A program made the position numbers and the translations under genes. Source: CAYUQT01 sp964596165 (GTDB taxonomy: Bacteria; Planctomycetota; Phycisphaerae; UBA1845; JAFGLZ01). From it: a stretch of 8,512 bases of DNA. The notes under the pieces are model-generated. The model did not search any database, was not told the origin of the DNA, and saw only the letters and a program-made list of their open reading frames with translations. This document shows positions 1-7,508 of the stretch, one piece after another; positions within the stretch are counted from its first letter, which is position 1; each line of letters starts with the position of its first letter. The stretch lies in NCBI GenBank assembly GCA_964596165.1, contig CAZQTW010000125.1, positions 1-8,512 of the forward strand, in the 5' to 3' direction.

Positions 1-1
1 C

Positions 2-2773
2 GATATCAAGCTTTGCGCCGTCTCTCGCGGGCCGGATGGGTCGCTCCTCTATGGCGCCTTCGGCTCTTGGGGCGTTTTCGATGTTGATCCCGATGGCGGT
101 CTGCACCCGCGTTCGCTGGTTCCTCCGGACTGCCCGACCTGGGTCCGCGCAACCCGTTTCCAGCGGATACTGTGCACGAAGGCCGGTTCCTTTTTCTACG
201 GGATGAACGGTGTGGTATTCCGCGACACAGCCGGGCGGACGCAGTATTTCGAGCTCAACGCGGTGTCGTGCGTATATATGATCGACGACTTGGTGCTGGT
301 CTCGACATTCGACGATGGGGTCAGGGCGCTCGATCTTGTGCGCGGGCAGGTTATGCGGGCCGAAGGGGCCCGGATTCCACAGGCAATCATCGTGGCGATG
401 GCCGGCGATGGCCGGAGTTCCGCACTGCTGGCCACCAGCCCTCGCCGCCTGCTGATCCTGCAGGAGGGACGATTCGTCCCCCCGGTCGGCGTTCCGGGGC
501 AGTTGCCAGGTGCGCTGACCGCTGTCGTTGCGTTGCCCGAAGGTGGTTTTGCCGTTTCGGTGGCCGGACTGGGCGTATTGTTTCTTGGGAGCGACGGAAG
601 CCTGCGCGGGACGCTTTGCGGACCTGAGTATACCGGGGTTACCGAACTGTCGGTCGCCGAGCGAGGGATACTCTGGGCGGTCGCCGAGACCGGCCTGCTC
701 AAGATTCATTACGGGCAGCCATACACGGTCTTCGACCGCACTTCCGGCTTGCGGGTCGATTGGCCCCAAGTGGTTTCTCGGCGTGGGCGTCCCATCGTGG
801 CATCGGCAGGGCGAGTCTATGAATTGGTCCCCGATGGCCCCTTCGGCATTCCTCGGTTCCGCGACATTCAATCCTCCACTTTGTACGGGGTGTGGGGCAT
901 TGCGGAGATGGACGATTCCCTCTTGGTCGGCACCGGTGAAGGCGTGTTCCGTATCGAGGACAACGGCGGAACTACGCCGATCCTGCGAGGGTTGCGGGTG
1001 GCGCGTTTGGTTCCGCTTGATGCGACGACTTGTCTGGTGATCGGAGAGTATGAAATCGCGGCGCTGCGGCGTGGGCTCGGGGGATGGACGGAGTGTGCGG
1101 CGCGTGCGCCAGGGGTTGGTTATCCCTACATCGTCCATGCCGGTCCGGACTCGGCCTGGGTCGAGCTTGGCTTGAACCGGGTGGCGCGGATCGATCTGGA
1201 CGAGGGGCGGGTGCGCGTGCGCCTTCTGGAAAAATTCCCCGGGGTGGAGCCCTGCTGGGTGAATGTCAGTATTGTTGGAAACACCGCCGTATTCTGCGGT
1301 TCCTGGAGCGAACCACTTATTCTCGATGCCCGATCGTTGGCGCCGGTCGCCGAGCCGGCGCTGCGGCGGCTGTTCGCGGAGTCGCCGCGACGTATCCAGC
1401 GTCTACACCGGGACGACCGGGGTACGTTGTGGGTCTCGCATGACCGCGGGATGATGCGGGCCGACGAGCGGGATGGGCGCTGGCTGCTTGACACGCAGAC
1501 CTACGCCGGGGTCCAAGGTCCGACGCCCCTGATCCGCTCGTTGCCTGGAGGCGATGTCTGGGTTTTGACCGGCAGCATGCTCAATCGGCTACGCCCGCTC
1601 GCCCCTCCTGCGAGGAGGGAGAAGTCTGAGCCCGTTCTCGTTTCCCTGCGCAACGGTAGGACCAACTCGACGATCCCGATGGTCGGCCGCCCCAAGGGCG
1701 ATCTCGGACGGTTTACCTACGAGGAGAACAGCCTGCAGTTTCAGTTCTTCTCCGGACGCTATGACACGATGCGCCCGTTGATCTACGAATTCCGTTTCGG
1801 CGATGGCGCTTGGCGCTACTCTGCCACCGGATCGTCGATTCTCCTGCCGGATCTGCCGGAGGGGCGATACCGGCTTCAAGTCCGCACGGTGGACGACATG
1901 GGATCGGCTGGACCTGTTGCGGATTTCCGGATGGAGATCGGCGCTCCGTGGTACCGGAGCTGGTTTGCTTACGCGCTCTATCCTATCCTTGTGGCGGGTC
2001 TGGTGCTCGGCGTCTACCGCGTCTCTGTCCAGCGTGCCCGGCGGCGGCAGGCCGAGCTCGAAAGCCAGGTCGCCGAGCGGACAGGCGAGCTCAGGGCCGC
2101 TATGGACCGCTTGCAGCTGGAGACGCAGACGAATGCTACCTTGGCGGAGCGCAACCGGTTGGCGGCGGAGATCCATGACAGTCTGGAGCAGGGATTCACC
2201 GGGCTGTCGCTCCAGCTTGAGACGACCGCTGGACTTCCCGGCTGTCCATCGCCGGTCCGGGCTGGGCTCAACGCGGCGCTGAGCATGGTTGGCTATTGCC
2301 GGAAGGAGATCCGGCACGCGATCCAGGGCCTTCATTCGCCGATACTCGGTTCGGAGGATCTCGGGACGGCGATAGCCCACATCGTGCGGCAACTGGTTCC
2401 CTCTGCCGTGCGGACCGACGTACGCATCGAGGGCGACGTTCGACGGATCGATCCGGCGACGGAGCACCATCTGCTCCGTATCGCGCAGGAAGCTCTGGCC
2501 AACGCGGTGAAGCATTCGGGCGCGACGCGCATAGAGGTCTTGCTGCATTTCGAGGCAGCGGCGTTGGTACTCTCTGTGCGCGACAACGGGTGCGGCTTCG
2601 ATCCGGAATCTGTCGCAAGCGGCCCTCAGGGCCGTTTCGGATTGCCCAGTTTCAGGAATCGAGCGGCCAAGATCGGTGGAACAGTCCATATCGCCAGTCG
2701 CCAAGGGACGGGCACGACCATCCACGTTCGCGTACCGTATCAGCACATGATGGAACCGAAACCGAAGCAATGA
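2..2773 (+). CDS. Sensor histidine kinase, propeller / Y_Y_Y type, 5'-truncated by the window edge
   Basis: Membrane sensor kinase that probably detects a periplasmic ligand and phosphorylates the response regulator encoded next. The frame is open from base 2, and 923 codons are visible. Met68 (base 203) is internal, because the 67 codons before it read as propeller sequence (for example GPDGSLLYGAFG). Visible-residue layout: about 1-535, propeller-like repeats (ILWAVAETGLLKI, LLVGTGEGVFRI, GTLWVSHDRGMM); about 570-647, Y_Y_Y domain (FTYEENSLQFQF to LPEGRYRLQVRT); about 654-674, a single membrane helix; about 680-715, a coiled linker; HisKA_3 box with phospho-acceptor His725 in AAEIHDSLEQG; N-box around 822-840 (AQEALANAVKHSG); G boxes DNGCGF (about 861) and GRFGLPSFRNRA (about 877), with GTGTTI near the end. 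The catalytic motifs look intact. The stop overlaps the next start by four bases. The family usually has a signal peptide or N-terminal helix, which must lie upstream. The kinase class is secure; the ligand is unknown and only inferred to be a glycan from the neighbours. Confidence 0.95.
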   Translation, partial: DIKLCAVSRGPDGSLLYGAFGSWGVFDVDPDGGLHPRSLVPPDCPTWVRATRFQRILCTKAGSFFYGMNGVVFRDTAGRTQYFELNAVSCVYMIDDLVLVSTFDDGVRALDLVRGQVMRAEGARIPQAIIVAMAGDGRSSALLATSPRRLLILQEGRFVPPVGVPGQLPGALTAVVALPEGGFAVSVAGLGVLFLGSDGSLRGTLCGPEYTGVTELSVAERGILWAVAETGLLKIHYGQPYTVFDRTSGLRVDWPQVVSRRGRPIVASAGRVYELVPDGPFGIPRFRDIQSSTLYGVWGIAEMDDSLLVGTGEGVFRIEDNGGTTPILRGLRVARLVPLDATTCLVIGEYEIAALRRGLGGWTECAARAPGVGYPYIVHAGPDSAWVELGLNRVARIDLDEGRVRVRLLEKFPGVEPCWVNVSIVGNTAVFCGSWSEPLILDARSLAPVAEPALRRLFAESPRRIQRLHRDDRGTLWVSHDRGMMRADERDGRWLLDTQTYAGVQGPTPLIRSLPGGDVWVLTGSMLNRLRPLAPPARREKSEPVLVSLRNGRTNSTIPMVGRPKGDLGRFTYEENSLQFQFFSGRYDTMRPLIYEFRFGDGAWRYSATGSSILLPDLPEGRYRLQVRTVDDMGSAGPVADFRMEIGAPWYRSWFAYALYPILVAGLVLGVYRVSVQRARRRQAELESQVAERTGELRAAMDRLQLETQTNATLAERNRLAAEIHDSLEQGFTGLSLQLETTAGLPGCPSPVRAGLNAALSMVGYCRKEIRHAIQGLHSPILGSEDLGTAIAHIVRQLVPSAVRTDVRIEGDVRRIDPATEHHLLRIAQEALANAVKHSGATRIEVLLHFEAAALVLSVRDNGCGFDPESVASGPQGRFGLPSFRNRAAKIGGTVHIASRQGTGTTIHVRVPYQHMMEPKPKQ

Positions 2774-3402
2774 ACAGCACACAGCAAAAACTCCGGATAC
2801 TGCTTGTAGACGACCATATCGTCGTCCGGATGGGGTTGTCCTACGCCATCGCCAACCAGCCCGACATGGAGGTCGTCGCACAAGCGGAGGATGGCGAGGA
2901 AGGCATCGCTCTCTACCGGCAGCACAGGCCTGATGTTGTGGTCCTCGATCTGCGCATGCCGAAGTGCAGCGGCCTCGATGTGATTGGTGCGTTGAGGCGG
3001 GAGTTTGGTCTTGTCCGTATCCTCGTGCTGAGCAACTACGCCAGTGGGGACGAGATCGCCGCGGCGCTCCACGCGGGAGCTACTGGCTTTGTCGGCAAGG
3101 AGGCTTCGCTCCCAGTGTTGCTCGATGCGATCCGGAAGGTTCATATAGGCGAGCAGGTCATGCCGGCGGAGACGGCTCGACGGCTGGCTAGCCGCTTTGC
3201 GTCGCAACTGTCCCCCCGGGAACTTGAGGTGCTCGCGCTGTTGGGGCGCGGCATGAGCAACAAGGAGATTGGCGCTGCGTTGAATGTCGTCGAGTCGACG
3301 GTTAAGGTTCATGTCACTGCCATCCTTTCCAAGCTTGGCGTCGCGGATCGCACTCAGGCCGTCCTTGCCGGAGTCAGGCGCGGGATCATTCACTTGGAGT
3401 AG
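2770..3402 (+). CDS. NarL/FixJ-family response regulator
   Basis: Cytoplasmic DNA-binding response regulator of 210 residues, the usual length for the family. The receiver domain spans about 8-122. It shows the acidic pair Asp14-Asp15, the phospho-acceptor Asp60 in VVVLDLRMP, Ser88 at the switch position (LVLSNY) and Lys110 (GFVGKEAS). A LuxR-type helix-turn-helix spans about 146-206, with LSPRELEVLALLGRG, then SNKEIGAALNVVESTVKVHV. The frame stays open to base 2296, but the ATG at 2770 is the right start: it gives the canonical MNSTQQKLRILLVDDH beginning, and its ATGA overlaps the kinase stop. No clear Shine-Dalgarno sequence precedes it, so translational coupling to the kinase is likely. 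The overlap makes the kinase its probable phosphodonor. Targets are not shown; the receptor and GH115 genes downstream are the natural candidates by inference. Confidence 0.97.
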   Translation: MNSTQQKLRILLVDDHIVVRMGLSYAIANQPDMEVVAQAEDGEEGIALYRQHRPDVVVLDLRMPKCSGLDVIGALRREFGLVRILVLSNYASGDEIAAALHAGATGFVGKEASLPVLLDAIRKVHIGEQVMPAETARRLASRFASQLSPRELEVLALLGRGMSNKEIGAALNVVESTVKVHVTAILSKLGVADRTQAVLAGVRRGIIHLE

Positions 3403-3663
3403 CGGGTGAGCCGGGGGGCACTTGCCCTGGGATAGTAGACACAGGGTAGGGGATTGGTACGTATGGTGTGGCCTGAGGACTGCCCCGGGAGCGCTACAGC
3501 TAAAGTCGTAGTAGCTGCTCGCCGTATGGCTTCTTGCAGGGGGCGTCGGTCCAACGCTTCCTCGAATCTGCCGCACTTGGTCGCCCCCCCGCTCCGACAT
3601 AGCCGGCAAGCACCAGACTGACGCTGCAAAACACAGCGACAGTAGTCCCCCAAACTACAGAAC
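3403..3663. promoter_or_regulatory. Intergenic region upstream of the TonB-dependent receptor
   Basis: 261 bases without a supportable gene on either strand. A promoter for the receptor is expected here because of the gap, but I found no convincing -35/-10 pair. The short stem at 3415-3431, with loop ACTT, has a bulge and no T-run, so it is not a good terminator for the regulator gene. The region contains GCCGTATGGC at 3521-3530 and GTACGTATGG at 3457-3466; a loosely similar stretch occurs before the GH115 gene. The last 50 bases hold two possible hairpins, described separately. No strong ribosome binding site precedes the ATG at 3664. Confidence 0.5.
3617..3658 (+). promoter_or_regulatory. 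Leader hairpins just upstream of the receptor start
   Basis: The arms 3617-3626 (ACTGACGCTG) and 3634-3643 (CAGCGACAGT) are complementary over ten positions except one A-A mismatch, and they enclose the 7-base loop CAAAACA. A second, shorter stem pairs 3642-3646 (GTAGT) with 3654-3658 (ACTAC), also around a 7-base loop. It shares two bases with the first stem, so the two may compete. They end 20 and 5 bases before the ATG. If transcribed, they could affect initiation at a start with no clear Shine-Dalgarno sequence. As DNA, the first dyad could instead be a protein-binding site. The complementarity is seen directly; the function is inference. Confidence 0.4.
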
Positions 3664-6600
3664 ATGAAGAGACAATATCGACATAGGATAGTTGCGCTCG
3701 CGGCGATGCTATCGCCCGGGCTTATCGCACAGACGTCCCCAGCCGAAACGGCTCCAGTGGCTCCGGCGAGTGGCGAGGACGAGGTTGTTGTCCTCACGCC
3801 ATTCGAAGTTCGCTCCGATTCCGACACGGGGTATGTCGCGACCGAAACGTTGGCTGGCACACGCATCCGCACCGACCTCAAGGATGTCGCCTCGTCCATC
3901 TCGGTCGTGACCAAGGAGTTCATGAACGATGTCGGCGCGACGGACAATTCGACGCTGCTTCAATACACGGCGAACGCGGAAGTCGGCGGCACGCGCGGCA
4001 ACTTCTCCGGCCTTTCGATCGGCAAGACGACCGCTGCGGACTATACGCCCATTTCCAGCAATCAGCGTATACGTGGGCTCGAATCAGCCGACCAGACCAT
4101 GGACTTCTTCAAGACGAACGTCCCGTGGGATTCCTACAATATCGATCGCATCGATATTCAGCGCGGCCCGAACTCCATCCTTTTCGGCCTCGGCAGCCCT
4201 TCCGGCATCATCAACGCGTCGACCCGCAACGCTATCTTCCGCAACACGGGAAGTGTCGAGACTCGTGTCGGTTCCTACGGTTCGACCCGCGGCACGATCG
4301 ACGTCAACCAGTCGCTGATCGACAACGTCCTCGCCATCCGCATCGACGGTTTGTACAACCGGGAAGAATACCAGCAGGATCCGGCGTTCAAGGAGGACAA
4401 GCGAATCTACGGAGCCATCCGTTGGGACCCGAAGCTCTTCGGCCCCGACTTCTCGACGAGCTTCAAGGCCAAGTTCGAGTCGGGCAAGATCAACGCCAAC
4501 ATGCCTCGCCAGAGCACGCCCTACGACAACATCACGCCGTGGTTCAACACGAGCGAGGGCAACAAGCTCACCATCGGCGGTACGGGCAACTATACTGGCT
4601 ATGATTTTGGCTCCGCGCCCGCGGGCATCAGCCCATGGCTGCGTGCCTCGCTCGGCCAGCAGACTGCGGGATACCTGATCAACGGTGACACCGGTCTGAC
4701 TAGCAGCGTGATCGGCGGCTACATCAATGGTGGGTTCCTCAATAACAACGGCAGCGTTCGCGGCTGGAGCGACAACGCCATCGGCCAGAAGTACTCGGAT
4801 CAGCTGTTCAGCATGAACAGTTACTCTGCTTATGCCGTTGCCGCCAAGTTGCTGTACAATGCGCAGTACAAGGACAAGATGCTGACGGACTCGTCCATCT
4901 TCGACTTCTACAACAACCTGATCGACGGCGACAACAAGCGGGAATGGGCTCGTTGGACTGTTTATAACGTCTCGTTCTCGCAGACGGGCTGGAATGATCG
5001 CGTCGGCCTAGAGCTCGCCTATTTCAACCAGTCGTACAAGAGCGGCGGTTGGAGCCTTTTGGGCGGTACGCCTGCGATTAATATCGACATCACGAAGGAG
5101 TATCAGGATGGAACGGAGAATCCATATTACGGCACTCCGTATGTGAGCGCGTCCTCTGGCGGCACCGGCAACTGGCACAAGTATGAGACCGAGAGCTGGC
5201 GTGGTTCGCTCTTCGGCGAACTCCGCGTTGCCGACCTGACCGACAACAGCTTCTTGGTGAAGCTGCTCGGTCGCCATCGATTCAACGGCGTGGCCAGCCG
5301 GGACAAGTTCAACACTGAGAACCTCGGTTGGATTCGGTATGCGAACGCGGATTCTTGGAACACCTACATTTCCGGCGATGCCAACAAGGCGTTCGACTAC
5401 AACACGCCGGTCGTGTTTGCGTATCTCGGTTCCTCGCTGGCCGGCTCCAGCACCGCGTCCGGAGCCGATATCCCCGGTATCGGCAGCCGGATCAGCCTGA
5501 GCGACAGCCCCATCTATCTGTTCGATTCCGCTTGGATGGCCACAGGTGTGAATCCCGCTTCCCCGTGGACACCCACCGGCGCCTATCTCACAGAGCGCTA
5601 CAACGCGTCCGCGACCACGCAGGCATCCAACCCCGCCAACTATAGGGGCTGGAACAACAGTTTTGCCATCGGCCTCGAAAGCTACGACGACGGTGACGAC
5701 CTGTACAACTCGGCGTCGAAGGTCGAGCAGGTTGTCACCTCCTATGCCGGTTCGTGGCAGGGCTACATGTGGAATGAAGCCTTGGTCGGCACGCTCGGTT
5801 GGCGCTACGACGAGGTGAAGCAGCGCAGCATCACTGCCTCGCGAAGCAAGGTGAGTGGCGAGCATAGCCACCTGGTGTTGTCTGACGATGTCTATACGCT
5901 CCCGGACTATCAGGATAAGGACTACTACAAGGGGCACTCCGTTTCCGGCGGTGTGGTGTTCCACATCAACAAAGCCCTGCCGAAGAGCTGGGAGAAGGTG
6001 CTACCGCTCAATGTGAGTTTGAGCTACAACGACTCGAGCAACTTTCAGGCTTCGAGCACCCGTGTCGACGTCTTCGGCAATCCGATCGCCAATCCGTCCG
6101 GCGATACGAAGGAGTTCGGCGTTTTGCTTGCTACGAAGGACAACCGGTTCTCGCTTCGTGCGATCAAGTACAAGACGAAGGTCGTCGGCGCCACCGAGTC
6201 CACCGACACCGCGTTCGCGAGTACCATTGCCTGGGGACTGTGCTTCCGGAACATATTCCTCTACCAGATGGGCGGGTATGATTGGGCCAGTCGCGTGAAT
6301 GCAGGCTCAACCGGCACCACGACTGTGTTCAACGGCGAGACGGTTACCTACAACACTCGCTGGTACTGGACTCCTGCCTATATCAAGGATGGACGCCCTG
6401 TTGCGACCATATACGCCAATAGTTCGCTTTATCCCAACGACAAGATCGGCGCCTACGATTATCTCGAGACCAAGGCGCAGGCCGCTGCCAGCTGCGATGC
6501 GACCATTGCCGCATGGAATGAGATTCAGGGATGGCTCGACGAGAAGGGCTTCTTCAAGGCGTGGGGCTATACGCCCACGACACTTTCCAAGCTCACGACT

Positions 6601-7404
6601 CGCTCCGTCTACGCCGCGTCCGCCACGGTGGGTTCCGACGGCAAGCCGGTCAATTCGACTTGGGATCCCGACACCTCCACTGTGGTGGATTATCGCAGCC
6701 GCTGGTCCGCTCCGCAGGGCTTTGCGATCACCTCGGATCGCGAGTCCGAAGGTTACGAGTTCGAAGCCACCGCCAACATCACGAAGAACTGGCGCTTGGC
6801 ATTCAACGCGTCCAAGACAACTGCCGTCTATGCCAATGTCGGTGGTGGGGCCATGGGCGAGCTTTACGAGTACCTCAACGAGATGATGAACGGCGCCGCC
6901 GGCGATCTCCGCCGATGGAACGGCGACTACCAGTATGCGAACGAGATCCGCCGGGATTGGGCGAGCGGCTTCCAGTCCACTTGGGCTTATCTCAAACTCA
7001 AGGAGCGCATCGCCTCCTCCGAGCTGCGCAAGTGGCGCTTCAACGTTATCACCAACTACAGCTTCACCGAAGGTAAGCTGAAGGGGCTCAGCGTCGGTGC
7101 CGCCTATCGCTGGCAGGATAAGATCGTCATCGGCTATCCGATCTACACGAATGCCGATGGGTTTGCCGAGTATGACATCGAGAATCCGGTCTATGGTCCG
7201 TCCGAGGGTGGGCTGGACTACTGGATCGGGTACACGCGCAAACTGACGAACAAGATCAACTGGAAGATCCAGTTGAACATCCGCAATGCGTTCGAGAGCG
7301 AAGGCCTGATCCCGATCAACATCGAGCCCGATGGCAAGACTTGGGCCGGTGTTCGTATCAAGCCAGTGCAGGAATGGTCCCTCACGAACACGTTTAGCTT
7401 CTAG
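3664..7404 (+). CDS. TonB-dependent outer-membrane receptor (Opitutaceae-like)
   Basis: Outer-membrane active transporter, 1246 residues, powered by TonB-ExbBD and probably importing an oligosaccharide. The start at 3664 gives a good Sec signal: basic MKRQYRHR, then hydrophobic IVALAAMLSPGLIA, with likely cleavage near residue 22. A short Ala/Pro-rich linker is followed by the TonB-box-like VVVLTPFEV (41-49). The plug spans about 60-190, with LKDVASSISVVTKEF, NQRIRGLES and the conserved RIDIQRGPNSILFGLGSPSG (162-181) before GIINASTRN. The remainder is a beta-barrel rich in aromatic, Asn and Gly residues; strand-like SEGYEFEATANITKNWRLAF lies near 1029-1048. The protein ends in LTNTFSF, with the terminal Phe typical of outer-membrane barrels. 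The frame is intact. No SusD-like lipoprotein is adjacent, unlike Bacteroidetes SusCD pairs. The substrate cannot be read from the sequence; the neighbouring GH115 gene suggests a glucuronic-acid-decorated glycan. A strong terminator follows at 7477. Confidence 0.97.
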   Translation: MKRQYRHRIVALAAMLSPGLIAQTSPAETAPVAPASGEDEVVVLTPFEVRSDSDTGYVATETLAGTRIRTDLKDVASSISVVTKEFMNDVGATDNSTLLQYTANAEVGGTRGNFSGLSIGKTTAADYTPISSNQRIRGLESADQTMDFFKTNVPWDSYNIDRIDIQRGPNSILFGLGSPSGIINASTRNAIFRNTGSVETRVGSYGSTRGTIDVNQSLIDNVLAIRIDGLYNREEYQQDPAFKEDKRIYGAIRWDPKLFGPDFSTSFKAKFESGKINANMPRQSTPYDNITPWFNTSEGNKLTIGGTGNYTGYDFGSAPAGISPWLRASLGQQTAGYLINGDTGLTSSVIGGYINGGFLNNNGSVRGWSDNAIGQKYSDQLFSMNSYSAYAVAAKLLYNAQYKDKMLTDSSIFDFYNNLIDGDNKREWARWTVYNVSFSQTGWNDRVGLELAYFNQSYKSGGWSLLGGTPAINIDITKEYQDGTENPYYGTPYVSASSGGTGNWHKYETESWRGSLFGELRVADLTDNSFLVKLLGRHRFNGVASRDKFNTENLGWIRYANADSWNTYISGDANKAFDYNTPVVFAYLGSSLAGSSTASGADIPGIGSRISLSDSPIYLFDSAWMATGVNPASPWTPTGAYLTERYNASATTQASNPANYRGWNNSFAIGLESYDDGDDLYNSASKVEQVVTSYAGSWQGYMWNEALVGTLGWRYDEVKQRSITASRSKVSGEHSHLVLSDDVYTLPDYQDKDYYKGHSVSGGVVFHINKALPKSWEKVLPLNVSLSYNDSSNFQASSTRVDVFGNPIANPSGDTKEFGVLLATKDNRFSLRAIKYKTKVVGATESTDTAFASTIAWGLCFRNIFLYQMGGYDWASRVNAGSTGTTTVFNGETVTYNTRWYWTPAYIKDGRPVATIYANSSLYPNDKIGAYDYLETKAQAAASCDATIAAWNEIQGWLDEKGFFKAWGYTPTTLSKLTTRSVYAASATVGSDGKPVNSTWDPDTSTVVDYRSRWSAPQGFAITSDRESEGYEFEATANITKNWRLAFNASKTTAVYANVGGGAMGELYEYLNEMMNGAAGDLRRWNGDYQYANEIRRDWASGFQSTWAYLKLKERIASSELRKWRFNVITNYSFTEGKLKGLSVGAAYRWQDKIVIGYPIYTNADGFAEYDIENPVYGPSEGGLDYWIGYTRKLTNKINWKIQLNIRNAFESEGLIPINIEPDGKTWAGVRIKPVQEWSLTNTFSF

Positions 7405-7421
7405 TCTAGAGGAAACAGGAT

Positions 7422-7451
7422 GCCGGCCGGCGACGAGTCCCGCCGGTCGGC
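7422..7451 (+). repeat. GC-rich stem-loop after the receptor stop
   Basis: Arms 7422-7432 (GCCGGCCGGCG) and 7441-7451 (CGCCGGTCGGC) pair over 11 positions with one G-U wobble, around an 8-base loop. It begins 18 bases after the receptor stop and has no T-run of its own. It lies 26 bases before the intrinsic terminator. In mRNA it would form a very stable 3' hairpin that may protect the receptor transcript from exonucleases. That role is inference. Confidence 0.6.
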
Positions 7452-7476
7452 TCCGATCCCTGCTTGGCTATTATCG

Positions 7477-7508
7477 AAACGATCCGGCCCCAAGCCGGAT
7501 CGTTTTTT
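7477..7508 (+). terminator. Rho-independent terminator of the receptor gene
   Basis: Perfect 12-base-pair stem: 7477-7488 (AAACGATCCGGC) with 7494-7505 (GCCGGATCGTTT), loop CCCAA, followed by six T residues at 7503-7508. The poly-A side is short (AAA), so the element is directional for the + strand. It ends the receptor transcript about 230 bases before the GH115 start and argues that GH115 is transcribed from its own promoter, or only by read-through. Confidence 0.93.

Noticed and set aside
203..205. ATG at 203 as the kinase start
   Set aside because: The frame is open from base 2 and the upstream residues continue the propeller pattern. Starting at 203 would also leave no signal peptide or export signal for a periplasmic sensor.
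2296..2769. Upstream extension of the response regulator frame to an ATG at 2296
   Set aside because: The extension overlaps the kinase catalytic domain and encodes Arg/Ser/Gly-rich shadow sequence. The canonical receiver start and ATGA overlap place the true start at 2770.
1589..2881. 430-codon open frame on the - strand under the kinase gene
   Set aside because: It is antisense to the kinase membrane, HisKA_3 and HATPase domains, whose motifs are unmistakable. Long antisense frames are common in GC-rich coding DNA. The product is Arg-rich with no recognisable domain.
3415..3431. Possible terminator after the response regulator
   Set aside because: The stem needs a two-base bulge and a wobble pair, and no T-run follows, so it does not meet the usual intrinsic terminator pattern.
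3403..3663. Riboswitch or small RNA in the receptor leader
   Set aside because: No conserved riboswitch core that I recognise. Only short hairpins are visible, so I record them as structures without assigning a class.
5008..5964. 318-codon open frame on the - strand inside the receptor gene
   Set aside because: It mirrors the receptor codon pattern, has a Val/Gly-rich composition with no motif, and lies wholly within the intact receptor frame.
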